A stretch of DNA of 37,113 bases. Origin: Nitrospiraceae bacterium (lineage in GTDB: Bacteria > Nitrospirota > Thermodesulfovibrionia > UBA6902). The translations under genes and the position numbers were made by a program. Each line of letters opens with the position of its first letter. Position 1 is the stretch's first letter. The stretch is taken from NCBI GenBank assembly GCA_003599505.1, contig QZKO01000067.1, positions 1 through 37,113 of the forward strand, read 5' to 3'. Under the pieces are notes generated by a model. It was not told where the DNA came from. It saw nothing but the letters and a program-made list of their open reading frames with translations, and did no database searches. Shown here in pieces: positions 13,174 to 21,064 of this stretch.

Positions 13174-13952
13174 TGAAAACAGGCTTCATAGGCGGCGGGA
13201 ACATGGCGGAAGCGTTGATCAAAGGGGCAAAGGGAAAAATCCTGGTTTCGGAACCCCGTGAGGACAGAAGACAGTATCTTGAGAAGACATACGACGTTGA
13301 AACAACTCTGTCGAATATGGAAGTCGCGAACTCCTGCGACATAATCATACTTGCGGTGAAGCCGCAGAATATGGAAACCGTGCTTGATGAAATCAGCCCT
13401 GCTGTTACTGAAGGAAAAACCGTAGTGTCGATTGCGGCGGGCGTCACTCTCGGATATCTCTCTTCCAGGCTCAAAACAAAGAGGCTGGTCAGGGTCATGC
13501 CGAATACCCCGGCTCTGGTCCGGGAGGGCATGACGGTCATGTCTTTATGCGAATGTTTTTCCGACGACGCCGTTTCAGCCATAAGAGAAATTTTCATGTC
13601 TGTCGGAGAGCTCGTCGTCCTGCCGGAAAAATACATGGACGCGGTAACCGCGCTCTCGGGGAGCGGCCCCGCGTTCATCGCCTTATTTATTGAAGCAATG
13701 ACGGAAGCAGGGACAAAATTAGGGCTTGATGAGGATATCGCGTCAACCCTCGCCGTGCAAACCGCCATCGGCACAGCAGGTCTTTTGAAAACGGGCTTGA
13801 CTCCGGCAAAACTCAGGGAAATGGTGACGTCCCCCGGCGGAACAACCGCCGCGGGTTTAAGTGTATTCCGGGAAAAGCGGCTTAATGATATTGTGTCTGC
13901 GGCATTGACCTCGGCCAGAAACAGGGCTGGGGAACTGGGAAGGAGGGATTGA
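13173..13952 (+). CDS. proC: Pyrroline-5-carboxylate reductase
   Basis: A 259-residue NAD(P)H-dependent reductase catalysing the last step of proline synthesis. The N-terminal Rossmann fold has GFIGGGNMAEALIKG. IILAVKPQNM and VRVMPNTPALVREG mark the middle, and the C-terminal dimerisation/active-site domain carries ALSGSGPAF and VTSPGGTTAAGL. Length is normal. The start codon overlaps the yggS stop by one base, and yggT begins 1 bp after its stop, so translation is coupled across the three genes. Confidence 0.95.
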   Translation: MKTGFIGGGNMAEALIKGAKGKILVSEPREDRRQYLEKTYDVETTLSNMEVANSCDIIILAVKPQNMETVLDEISPAVTEGKTVVSIAAGVTLGYLSSRLKTKRLVRVMPNTPALVREGMTVMSLCECFSDDAVSAIREIFMSVGELVVLPEKYMDAVTALSGSGPAFIALFIEAMTEAGTKLGLDEDIASTLAVQTAIGTAGLLKTGLTPAKLREMVTSPGGTTAAGLSVFREKRLNDIVSAALTSARNRAGELGRRD

Positions 13953-13953
13953 T

Positions 13954-14250
13954 ATGTTTATATTCGGCAATTTTTTCACGGCAATCGGACATATCCTGAA
14001 TACGGTATTGACCGTGTACATGTGGATAATCATAATCTCGGCGCTTTTGACATGGGTAAATCCGGACCCTTACAACCCTATCGTCAGATTTCTGTATTCC
14101 GTAACAGACCCGGTGCTCAGACAGATAAGGAAGAGAATAGGCATAACCATGGGCATAGATATTTCACCCATGATTGTAATTCTTATCATCCTGTTCATTA
14201 AATATTTTATCGTGGCGTCCCTGTTCGACATGGGGGCGAAGATGAGATAA
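13954..14250 (+). CDS. YggT family membrane protein
   Basis: A 98-residue protein with two hydrophobic helices (about 11-32 and 67-90) and the YggT signature ALLTWVNPDPYNPIVRFLYSVTDPVLRQIRKRI between them. Family members are often next to yggS, proC and divIVA and have been tied to osmotic stress and to cell-envelope or division functions; the biochemical role is not settled. A ribosome binding site (GGAGG at 13940-13944) lies in the end of proC. Confidence 0.9.
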   Translation: MFIFGNFFTAIGHILNTVLTVYMWIIIISALLTWVNPDPYNPIVRFLYSVTDPVLRQIRKRIGITMGIDISPMIVILIILFIKYFIVASLFDMGAKMR

Positions 14251-14268
14251 AAAAGGGACCCTATTATA

Positions 14269-14296
14269 TTGGCATTAATGTGAACTTAAATATAAA
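14269..14296 (+). promoter_or_regulatory. Probable internal promoter before divIVA
   Basis: TTGGCA (14269-14274), 16 bp, TATAAA (14291-14296), in the 72-bp gap after yggT, ahead of a strong GAGGAGGT ribosome binding site. Confidence 0.45.
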
Positions 14297-14322
14297 ATGT
14301 TACATACTGAGGAGGTAGTATT

Positions 14323-14796
14323 ATGCGTATAACGCCGCTTGATATTCAGCAAAAGCAGTTCGCGACAAAATTCAGGGGTTTTGATATGGAAGAAGTCGAT
14401 TCCTTCCTTGAGCTCATACGGGAAGAAATGGAGGAGCTTCTGCGGGAAAACGCCAACCTGAGAGAAGAGTCAAAGCGATATGAAAAGCAGTTAAAGGAAT
14501 ATAAAAATATTGAGACCACGCTGAAAGACACCCTTATCAGCACACAGCAAATGGTCGAGGAATACAGAAGCACCGCGAAAAAAGACGCCGACCTTATCAT
14601 TAAAGAGGCCGGGCTGAAGACTGAAGAAATGATCAGGGCCGCGCAGGAGAAAGTTGTAAAGATCCATGAAGATATAACCGACCTGAAAGGCATAAGGAGG
14701 CATTTCAAGGAGGAGCTGAAAAGGTTGATCGAAAGTCACATGAGGATGCTTGAATTCGACAAGGAACGGGAAGCGGAAGCGCCGAATGAAGTATAA
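14323..14796 (+). CDS. divIVA: DivIVA domain-containing protein
   Basis: A 157-residue coiled-coil protein. The N-terminus MRITPLDIQQKQFATKFRGFDMEEVDSFLELI is the DivIVA membrane-curvature-binding segment with the typical F..RGFD.EEVD pattern. Residues about 35-140 are a long charged coiled coil. In Gram-positives DivIVA marks cell poles and division sites; in this type of genome it is usually present as a single copy near yggT. GAGGAGGT lies about 7 bases upstream. The end overlaps hisS by 11 bp. Confidence 0.92.
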   Translation: MRITPLDIQQKQFATKFRGFDMEEVDSFLELIREEMEELLRENANLREESKRYEKQLKEYKNIETTLKDTLISTQQMVEEYRSTAKKDADLIIKEAGLKTEEMIRAAQEKVVKIHEDITDLKGIRRHFKEELKRLIESHMRMLEFDKEREAEAPNEV

Positions 14797-16042
14797 AACG
14801 CTGAAGGGCCTGCAGGACATCCTGCCTCCGGATATCTCTGTCTGGCAGCACATTGAAGCGGCCGCGAGGGGTATTTTCAGGGCTTACGGTTATCAGGAAA
14901 TCAGGCTGCCGATACTTGAAGCCACGGATATTTTCATCAGGAGCATAGGCGAAACATCCGACATTGTGGAAAAAGAGATGTATACCTTCCCGGACAAAGG
15001 CGGCCGCAGCGTAACCATGCGTCCTGAAGGCACGGCGCCTTTTGTCAGGGCCTATGTCGAGCACCACCTTTATAATAACCCGTCGCCCCAGAAGTATTAT
15101 TATATGGGACCCATGTTCCGTTATGAAAGACCCCAGGCTTACAGGTACAGGCAATTCTGCCAGATCGGCGCCGAGGCGATGGGCGTTGAAGACCCGAAAC
15201 TCGACGCGGAAGTCATTTCAATGCTCGCAAAAATTCTTGCCGTGATCGGGCTCGAACGACTCAACTTTGAGATAACATCCATCGGCTGCAAAAATTGCAG
15301 GCCTTCTTACCGTGAGGCCCTGAAAGTTTTTCTGCGCGGCAGGTTAAGCAGCTTTTGCGGCGACTGTCAGAGGAGATTCGATTCCAATCCCCTGCGGGTA
15401 TTGGACTGCAAAGTCCCGGAATGCATCAGCGCCAGACAGGGCTCGCCTCCTGTTATCGAATATCTTTGCGCTGATTGTAAAACACATTTTGAAGGTCTGG
15501 AACACAATCTCAACCTCCTGGGAGTTCCGCATACGGTAAACCCCAATCTCGTCAGGGGCCTTGACTACTACACGAAGACGGCGTTTGAAGTATCCAGCGA
15601 ATCCCTCGGCGCGCAGAAGGCAGTGGCGGCGGGAGGACGATATGACGGGCTCGTTGACGAGTTCGGCGGGCCTCCGACACCCGGCATCGGTTTCGCCCTG
15701 GGAATGGAAAGGATCATCCCTCTTGTTAAAGACTCCCTTAAACCGTCCGGAGGACCCGACCTTTTTATTTGCTGCATGGGACGGGAAGCGTCTGAAGAAG
15801 CGCTGTCACTGGCTGAACAGTTGAGGACAAGAGGACTTTGGGTTGAAATAAATTATGACAACGCGTCCCTCAAGAGCCAGATGCGGAAGGCAAACCGCAT
15901 GGGCGCTGAAAATATTTTCGTTATCGGGGAAGATGAGCTCAAAAATAAACAGGGCGTCCTGAAGAACATGACTGATAAAAGTGAAATAAACATTAATCTC
16001 TTATCTGATGAATTTATCAAAGCAATGAAGAAAGAAAAATGA
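14786..16042 (+). CDS. hisS: Histidine--tRNA ligase
   Basis: A 418-residue class II aminoacyl-tRNA synthetase. Motif 2 is MFRYERPQAYRYRQFCQIGAE. The histidine-binding loops are TMRPEGTAPFVRAY and LVRGLDYYTKTAFEV, and motif 3 is PGIGFALGMERI. The C-terminal anticodon-binding domain covers about 325-418. A Cys-rich stretch (IGCKNCRPSYREAL, then SFCGDCQRRFDSN, LDCKVPEC and LCADC) between residues 168 and 230 looks like the extra zinc-ribbon-like insertion known from some bacterial HisRS. ATG 14786 is preferred because MKYKTLKGLQDILPP is the normal beginning; an in-frame ATG at 14750 would only add residues inside divIVA. Confidence 0.95.
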   Translation: MKYKTLKGLQDILPPDISVWQHIEAAARGIFRAYGYQEIRLPILEATDIFIRSIGETSDIVEKEMYTFPDKGGRSVTMRPEGTAPFVRAYVEHHLYNNPSPQKYYYMGPMFRYERPQAYRYRQFCQIGAEAMGVEDPKLDAEVISMLAKILAVIGLERLNFEITSIGCKNCRPSYREALKVFLRGRLSSFCGDCQRRFDSNPLRVLDCKVPECISARQGSPPVIEYLCADCKTHFEGLEHNLNLLGVPHTVNPNLVRGLDYYTKTAFEVSSESLGAQKAVAAGGRYDGLVDEFGGPPTPGIGFALGMERIIPLVKDSLKPSGGPDLFICCMGREASEEALSLAEQLRTRGLWVEINYDNASLKSQMRKANRMGAENIFVIGEDELKNKQGVLKNMTDKSEININLLSDEFIKAMKKEK

Positions 16043-16055
16043 ATTTTTTTTGAGC

Positions 16056-16700
16056 ATGAAAACTACTTTCCTGAAAGATTGCACCGGCGTTGTCCTCGCG
16101 GGCGGAGAGAACAGGAGGATGCCTGTATTAAAGGGGTTCATCGAGGTCGGGGGGACGAAGATAATCGAGCGCAACCTCGGCATACTGAAGCGCCTTTTCT
16201 CCGAAGTATTCATCATTACCAACCAGCCTGAGCTTTATTCATATCCCGGGGTCCCGATGTTCGGCGACATATACAATGTGCGCGGACCGATGTCGGGCAT
16301 ATTCACCGCGCTTGTCAATGCCTCGAATAAATGGATTTTTGTGTGCGCCTGCGACATGCCGTTTATAAATACAGAACTTGTCCGGTATATGGCCTCAAAG
16401 AGAGAAGGTTTCGACATTGTGGCTCCAAGACGGGACAGGGACCGGGCCGAGCCGCTTTTTGCATTTTATTCCAATAATGTTTTAATATCATTTGAGAAGC
16501 TTCTTCTTGAAGGAAACAGAGGAATAACTGATTTTTTACTTAAACACGATAAAAGGGTAAAATATATAACACCGGATGAAATAAAAAGATCAGACCCTGA
16601 TTTAAGGTCTTTTATTAACCTTAATACTCCTGAAGATGTTGATCTGCATCTGGATTTTCAGGACAGGTTAAAATTCAAAAAAGGCTTACAAAGGAGGTAA
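16056..16700 (+). CDS. mobA: Molybdenum cofactor guanylyltransferase
   Basis: A 214-residue nucleotidyltransferase that joins GMP to molybdopterin to form the bis-MGD cofactor. The N-terminal [22 protein letters not shown] is the GTP-binding loop and CACDMPFI is the metal-binding segment. PLFAFYSNN and the end [10 protein letters not shown] fit the family. The loop lacks the usual Gly after RM (RMP instead of RMG), a variant I regard as tolerated. No Shine-Dalgarno is seen; the start lies 13 bp after hisS. Its last two codons (AGG AGG) double as the ribosome binding site of tatA. Confidence 0.88.
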   Translation: MKTTFLKDCTGVVLAGGENRRMPVLKGFIEVGGTKIIERNLGILKRLFSEVFIITNQPELYSYPGVPMFGDIYNVRGPMSGIFTALVNASNKWIFVCACDMPFINTELVRYMASKREGFDIVAPRRDRDRAEPLFAFYSNNVLISFEKLLLEGNRGITDFLLKHDKRVKYITPDEIKRSDPDLRSFINLNTPEDVDLHLDFQDRLKFKKGLQRR

Positions 16701-16701
16701 A

Positions 16702-16911
16702 ATGTTCGGACTTGGGACAACTGAGCTAATAGTAATTTTGGTAATTGTAATAATACTTTTCGGCTCTACCAGACTACCGCAGATCGGCAAAGGGATAGGG
16801 GAAGCTATACGAAATTTCAAAAAATCGACTTCCACGCACGATGAAATCGATGTGACGCCCAAAGCGGAAAAAACGGAAAGCACCGAGGCAGGCAAAGAAA
16901 GCAAATCCTAA
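16702..16911 (+). CDS. tatA: Sec-independent translocase protein TatA/E
   Basis: A 69-residue protein with the TatA plan: a short polar start, a membrane helix (about 8-24, [18 protein letters not shown]), the hinge [23 protein letters not shown], an amphipathic helix and an acidic tail. The family FG motif is intact. TatA forms the pore for export of folded, often cofactor-bearing proteins, which fits its place directly after mobA, since molybdoenzymes are typical Tat cargo. AAAGGAGGT lies just upstream. No tatC is in view. Confidence 0.93.
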   Translation: MFGLGTTELIVILVIVIILFGSTRLPQIGKGIGEAIRNFKKSTSTHDEIDVTPKAEKTESTEAGKESKS

Positions 16912-16912
16912 G

Positions 16913-17998
16913 GTGAATTTGCAGAACGCCTTTGCCGAGATCGACCTCGAAGCGCTTTCGCATAACCTGGGGGTCGTCAAAAAAAAAACCGGCAACAAGA
17001 AGATTATAGCCGTCGTAAAGGCAAACGCCTACGGTCACGGCGCCGTAGAAATTTCCAGGCGCCTGATTAAAAACGGCGTATCTTTCCTGGGAGTAGCGTT
17101 TACCGGAGAAGCAGTACAGCTCCGCGAGGCTGGAATCGAAGTCCCGATACTTGTCTTTTTCAACAGAGACACTGTCGAAGAATGCCTCCATTACAACCTC
17201 ACCCCTGTAATTTTCGATTACGGTTCCGCGAAGAAATTCTCCACAGCAGCCCGCAGGCTTGACCGGAGACAGGCAATACACATCAAAGTGGATACAGGCA
17301 TGGGACGCATAGGTTTCAGCCCGGATAAGGCGAGAACGGAAATCCCCAGGATCGCGGCTTTAAAAAACATATATATTGAAGGGCTCATGAGCCATTTCTC
17401 GGACGCCGGCCTTCAGTCTAAAGATTTTGCCGGTCGGCAGTTGCACGATTTCCTTTTACTCAGAAAAGAACTGCGAAAGAAAAAAATAATTTTCAAATAC
17501 GCTCATATCGCCAACAGCGCCGCGGTGTTGAATATGCCCGGCGCCCATCTCAATATGGTCAGGCCGGGCCTCATGCTTTACGGTTACGGAGATGAAAAAC
17601 TGAGACCCGCGCTGAGCCTGAAAAGCAGGATCCTCATGATAAAAAAAGTCCCTGCGGGAACGCCGGTCAGCTACGGCAGGACATTCATCACGAACAGGAA
17701 AAGCATCATCGCTACAATCCCCGTCGGTTATGCCGACGGATACAGCAGGAAGCTTTCAAATCAGGGAGAAGCGCTCATCAACGGGAGACGCGCGCCGGTC
17801 CTCGGCAGGGTCTGCATGGATACTATCATGGTCGATATTACAGACATCCCCGGCGTAAAAGAAGATTCAGAAGTCGCGCTGATAGGCAGCCAGGGAAAAG
17901 AAAAAATCACCGCGGCGGATATCGCGGAGAAGACCGGCACCATCCCTTATGAAGTCCTTACATCGATAGGACAACGGGTGAGACGGGTGTACAAATAA
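16913..17998 (+). CDS. alr: Alanine racemase
   Basis: A 361-residue PLP enzyme making D-alanine for peptidoglycan. Lys36 in VVKANAYGHG binds PLP. The catalytic Tyr of the second subunit is in IPVGYADGYSRKL. HIKVDTGMGRIGF, ANSAAVLN, RPGLMLYGYG and RVCMDTIMVDIT are further family marks. GTG start at 16913, 1 bp after the tatA stop. Length is normal. It is the last gene of the rightward cluster and ends 6 bp from the convergent malic enzyme gene, leaving no room for a terminator. Confidence 0.95.
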   Translation: MNLQNAFAEIDLEALSHNLGVVKKKTGNKKIIAVVKANAYGHGAVEISRRLIKNGVSFLGVAFTGEAVQLREAGIEVPILVFFNRDTVEECLHYNLTPVIFDYGSAKKFSTAARRLDRRQAIHIKVDTGMGRIGFSPDKARTEIPRIAALKNIYIEGLMSHFSDAGLQSKDFAGRQLHDFLLLRKELRKKKIIFKYAHIANSAAVLNMPGAHLNMVRPGLMLYGYGDEKLRPALSLKSRILMIKKVPAGTPVSYGRTFITNRKSIIATIPVGYADGYSRKLSNQGEALINGRRAPVLGRVCMDTIMVDITDIPGVKEDSEVALIGSQGKEKITAADIAEKTGTIPYEVLTSIGQRVRRVYK

Positions 17999-18004
17999 GG
18001 TCTT

Positions 18005-19411
18005 TTATTTCCTTGCAAGCCCTGTCTTCCTCGCGGCCCCGGCCACCGCGTGAGCAACCGCAGAAACCACCCTTTTATCAAAACAACCGGGTATGATGTA
18101 GTCTTCATGTAATTCGTCATCTTTCAGTATATGGGCTATGGCTTCTGCCGCGGCAAGCTTGATATCTTCATTAAAACCCAGCGCCCTGACATCCAGCAGG
18201 CCACGGAATATGCCGGGAAATCCCAGCATATTGTTTATCTGGTTCGGATAATCGGACCTGCCGGTCGCAAGCACCCTTACGATAGGGAGCGCTTCTTCAG
18301 GCGCTATTTCCGGGTCAGGATTTGCAAGCGCGAAGACAACAGGATCTTTTGACATGCCCCTGATATCATCGGGTGTTATGATATCGGGAGCTGAAAGGCC
18401 TATGAAGGCATCGGCCCCTTTCATGGCATCGGATATGCTCCCACGGGTCCCGCGCGGATTGGTTATTTTCGCAAGCTCCCTTTTATAGTGGTCCATGCCC
18501 CGCCTTCTCCCTTTGTAAATGGCGCCGTATCTGTCGCAGACTGTGACGTCCTTAACCCCGGAAGACAGAATAATTTTTGCCGCCGCCGAACCCGCGGCGC
18601 CGGCTCCGGCCACGACAACCCTGAACTTCCTGATGTCCTTTTTTAAAAGCCTTGCGACATTTATGAGGGCGGCAAGCACAACCACTGCTGTCCCGTGCTG
18701 GTCATCGTGAATAACCGGGATGTCGAGCTCTTTTCGAAGCCGGGTTTCTATTTCAAAGCACCGGGGCGCGGATATATCCTCAAGGTTTATACCGCCGAAG
18801 GCAGGCGAAATATTTATTACGGTATTTATAATTTCTTCGGAAACCCTGGTCCCGAGGGCTATGGGGAACGCGTCAATCCCTGCAAATTCCCTGAAGATCA
18901 TCGCCTTGCCTTCCATGACGGGCATCGCGGCTTCCGGCCCGATATCGCCGAGACCGAGCACGGCGGTGCCGTCAGTCACGACCGCGACAGAGTTGCCCTT
19001 TATGGTATAGCGGTACGCGTGCTCTCTGTGTTCATGGATGTCCCTGCAAATCCTTGCCACCCCGGGAGTATATACTTTTGAAAGCTCCTCCCTGCCTCTG
19101 AGAGGGACCTTGTTGCGGATCTCTATTTTTCCGCCCTCATGGGCTGAGAACGTCCGGTCCATGACCCTGAGGACTTTGATCCCCTCTACGCTCCGGATGG
19201 AATTTACGATCTCCTTTTCATGGGTCTCGTCACGCGCGTTGACAGTGATATCCCTGATTATCTTCCCCCTTTCAACACGTACGATATCGATGGCGCCCAG
19301 GTCCCCTCCGGCCCGGCTGATCGCGTCCGCGATCCCTGAAAACATGCCGACCCGGTTTTCAATTTCTACCCTTACGGTTATGCTGTAGCTCGGACTCGGG
19401 ATACGCGTCAT
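18005..19411 (-). CDS. ACT-domain NAD(P)-dependent malic enzyme
   Basis: A 468-residue oxidative decarboxylase turning malate into pyruvate and CO2. Residues about 9-82 are an ACT domain (SITVRVEIENRVGMFSGIADAISRAGGDLGAIDIV), a ligand-binding module that suggests amino-acid control. The malic enzyme core follows with SKVYTPGVARICRDI, VTDGTAVLGLGDIGPEAAMPVMEGKA, the metal site EDISAPRCFEIE and IPVIHDDQHGT, and a Rossmann NAD(P) fold with VVAGAGAAGSAAAKI. ALANPDPEIAPEEA and NQINNMLGFPGIFRG fit the family. The start ATG 19411 gives a complete ACT domain. It is not obviously in an operon; the next leftward gene ends 12 bp upstream of its start. Confidence 0.92.
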   Translation of the reverse strand: MTRIPSPSYSITVRVEIENRVGMFSGIADAISRAGGDLGAIDIVRVERGKIIRDITVNARDETHEKEIVNSIRSVEGIKVLRVMDRTFSAHEGGKIEIRNKVPLRGREELSKVYTPGVARICRDIHEHREHAYRYTIKGNSVAVVTDGTAVLGLGDIGPEAAMPVMEGKAMIFREFAGIDAFPIALGTRVSEEIINTVINISPAFGGINLEDISAPRCFEIETRLRKELDIPVIHDDQHGTAVVVLAALINVARLLKKDIRKFRVVVAGAGAAGSAAAKIILSSGVKDVTVCDRYGAIYKGRRRGMDHYKRELAKITNPRGTRGSISDAMKGADAFIGLSAPDIITPDDIRGMSKDPVVFALANPDPEIAPEEALPIVRVLATGRSDYPNQINNMLGFPGIFRGLLDVRALGFNEDIKLAAAEAIAHILKDDELHEDYIIPGCFDKRVVSAVAHAVAGAARKTGLARK

Positions 19412-19423
19412 GTAATCAGTTTA

Positions 19424-21061
19424 TCACAAACTTCCTGCACCGACAGAATCCGCGCTTATCTCTTTGAGGAGGGTTATTTTCGTGCCTTCCGCGACGCTCT
19501 CTGACGTCAGGCCGTCAAGATACGCCCTGAGACGTGTCCGGTCCGCGTCCGTTAAAACAATGTTTACGTAAGGGATTGTTATCTCGGCGTAAAAGATGTT
19601 CTCCCTGAGCTGAAATTTCAGAAAATAATTTTCTATGCCGCGTCCCGGGCCGTCTATTACATTGCCGAACAAATCAGCGAACGCGATCTGCAATTGTCCG
19701 GTAATCCCGGAAGGGATGTTGAAATTCAGGGCAATGTACTCTATCGTTTTGACTGCCACAAATTCCGCTTTTGAAGTAGCCGGGATATTCAGGGTGAAAG
19801 AGGGAGGCTCAGGCTTCGCGTGCACGCGTTTGTCGCCTGTAAGGGTCTCCTTGATCCTGCTCCAGGGCTCCAGCCCGACTTCCTTCAGATAGAGTCCCTT
19901 TATAATATCAACCATGATACTGTCATCAGCGACTTCAAACGTACTGAATCCCGTCTCAACGATGCCGGACTCACGAAACAGCTCAATTGACTGTTCCATT
20001 TCTTCCCGGCTGACGGACATCTCATCCGCAAGGCCGGGTAACGCGGCATCCGGCGCTTTTTTACAGAGCTGGTAAAGAAACCCGAGTGAAGGTTTTCTCT
20101 GGTTGAACCGGGGGACATGTGTCTTTAAAAGCGAGAGCCAGTATTTAAACGTCTTGCCTTTTGTAAGCTCGCTCAGATATACAAGCCAGAAGTTATCTTC
20201 CGAAAGCGCTCCGGAAGACTGGCGGGCGGCCTGCGCGAAGTTCCTGATATAATAGGGAGACCCCCCGAACAGGTCGATGAAGTCGGACAACTCTATTCTG
20301 ACGTCCAGGCCGTACGTTTCGCAGAGCGCCTTAAAATATTTTGCGGCGTCGTCACGCGCCAGCCCTGACAGATTGAACAGCTCAAGATATTCTCCGAATA
20401 ATGTATCTTCAAAAAACATCCTGTTCAGCTCCGCCTGGTTGCCGGAAAAGATATGGGGGGTATGGCCGGATTTCACCGGGGTCTCAAAGAGCATCCAGAA
20501 GTCCCTGTTATCGCCGACCGCGTTTATTTCACAGAACTTTTTCATCTTGTGGAAATCATCCAGCAAGACAATCACAGGGACGCCGGTAAGCAGATAACTC
20601 CGGTAGGGGGCCAGGATAGTCGACAGGAAAAGGTTCAGCGGGTCGCTGCTTTTCCTCGCCTGCTCGTAATCATCCGCGATGTCGATGATCCACCGCACTC
20701 CGGACTCTTTCGCGAGCTCCATGACATCCTCGAAAGAGTAGACGCAGGCTTCTATCATCGAGATATCTTTTTTCAGGAAGGCAAGACTCTGCACGATGAA
20801 GGAACAGAAATAGTCCTTTGAAAAATGCTCTAAGGATGTCAGCGAGGTCCTTACCGTGTAGAAAAAAGGGACGGCGTTATTCTGCCTGCTGAAATAATGA
20901 TAAAAGACCTGCCTGAGAAGCTCCGTCTTGCCGATCCCGCTCCTTCCGGACAGAAAAATACCCGCCGCGTCGCCTGATTTCGCCTCTGAATGGATATTCC
21001 CGAGGACCTCAAGCTCCCGGTCCCTTCCTGTAAAATTTTTCATGATAAAATGTGACGGCAT
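19424..21061 (-). CDS. P-loop (AAA/STAND-like) ATPase fused to an RsbW-like GHKL domain
   Basis: A 545-residue protein with two parts. Residues about 10-290 are a P-loop ATPase domain of the type used for STAND/AAA sensors: TGRDRELEVLGNI, Walker A GRSGIGKT (39-46), Walker B VIVLLDDF (164-171), then a helical/winged region (to about 400). Residues about 425-540 resemble HATPase_c_2 anti-sigma kinases: FTLNIPATSKAEFVAV, then QLQIAFADLFGNVIDG in place of the N-box and the end EGTKITLLKEIS typical of RsbW. The G1 and G2 ATP-lid boxes are not recognisable, so this part is probably a binding domain rather than a kinase. It starts 3 bp after the diguanylate cyclase gene. An in-frame ATG at 21043 is an alternative start. 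Confidence 0.75.
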   Translation of the reverse strand: MPSHFIMKNFTGRDRELEVLGNIHSEAKSGDAAGIFLSGRSGIGKTELLRQVFYHYFSRQNNAVPFFYTVRTSLTSLEHFSKDYFCSFIVQSLAFLKKDISMIEACVYSFEDVMELAKESGVRWIIDIADDYEQARKSSDPLNLFLSTILAPYRSYLLTGVPVIVLLDDFHKMKKFCEINAVGDNRDFWMLFETPVKSGHTPHIFSGNQAELNRMFFEDTLFGEYLELFNLSGLARDDAAKYFKALCETYGLDVRIELSDFIDLFGGSPYYIRNFAQAARQSSGALSEDNFWLVYLSELTKGKTFKYWLSLLKTHVPRFNQRKPSLGFLYQLCKKAPDAALPGLADEMSVSREEMEQSIELFRESGIVETGFSTFEVADDSIMVDIIKGLYLKEVGLEPWSRIKETLTGDKRVHAKPEPPSFTLNIPATSKAEFVAVKTIEYIALNFNIPSGITGQLQIAFADLFGNVIDGPGRGIENYFLKFQLRENIFYAEITIPYVNIVLTDADRTRLRAYLDGLTSESVAEGTKITLLKEISADSVGAGSL

Positions 21062-21064
21062 GGC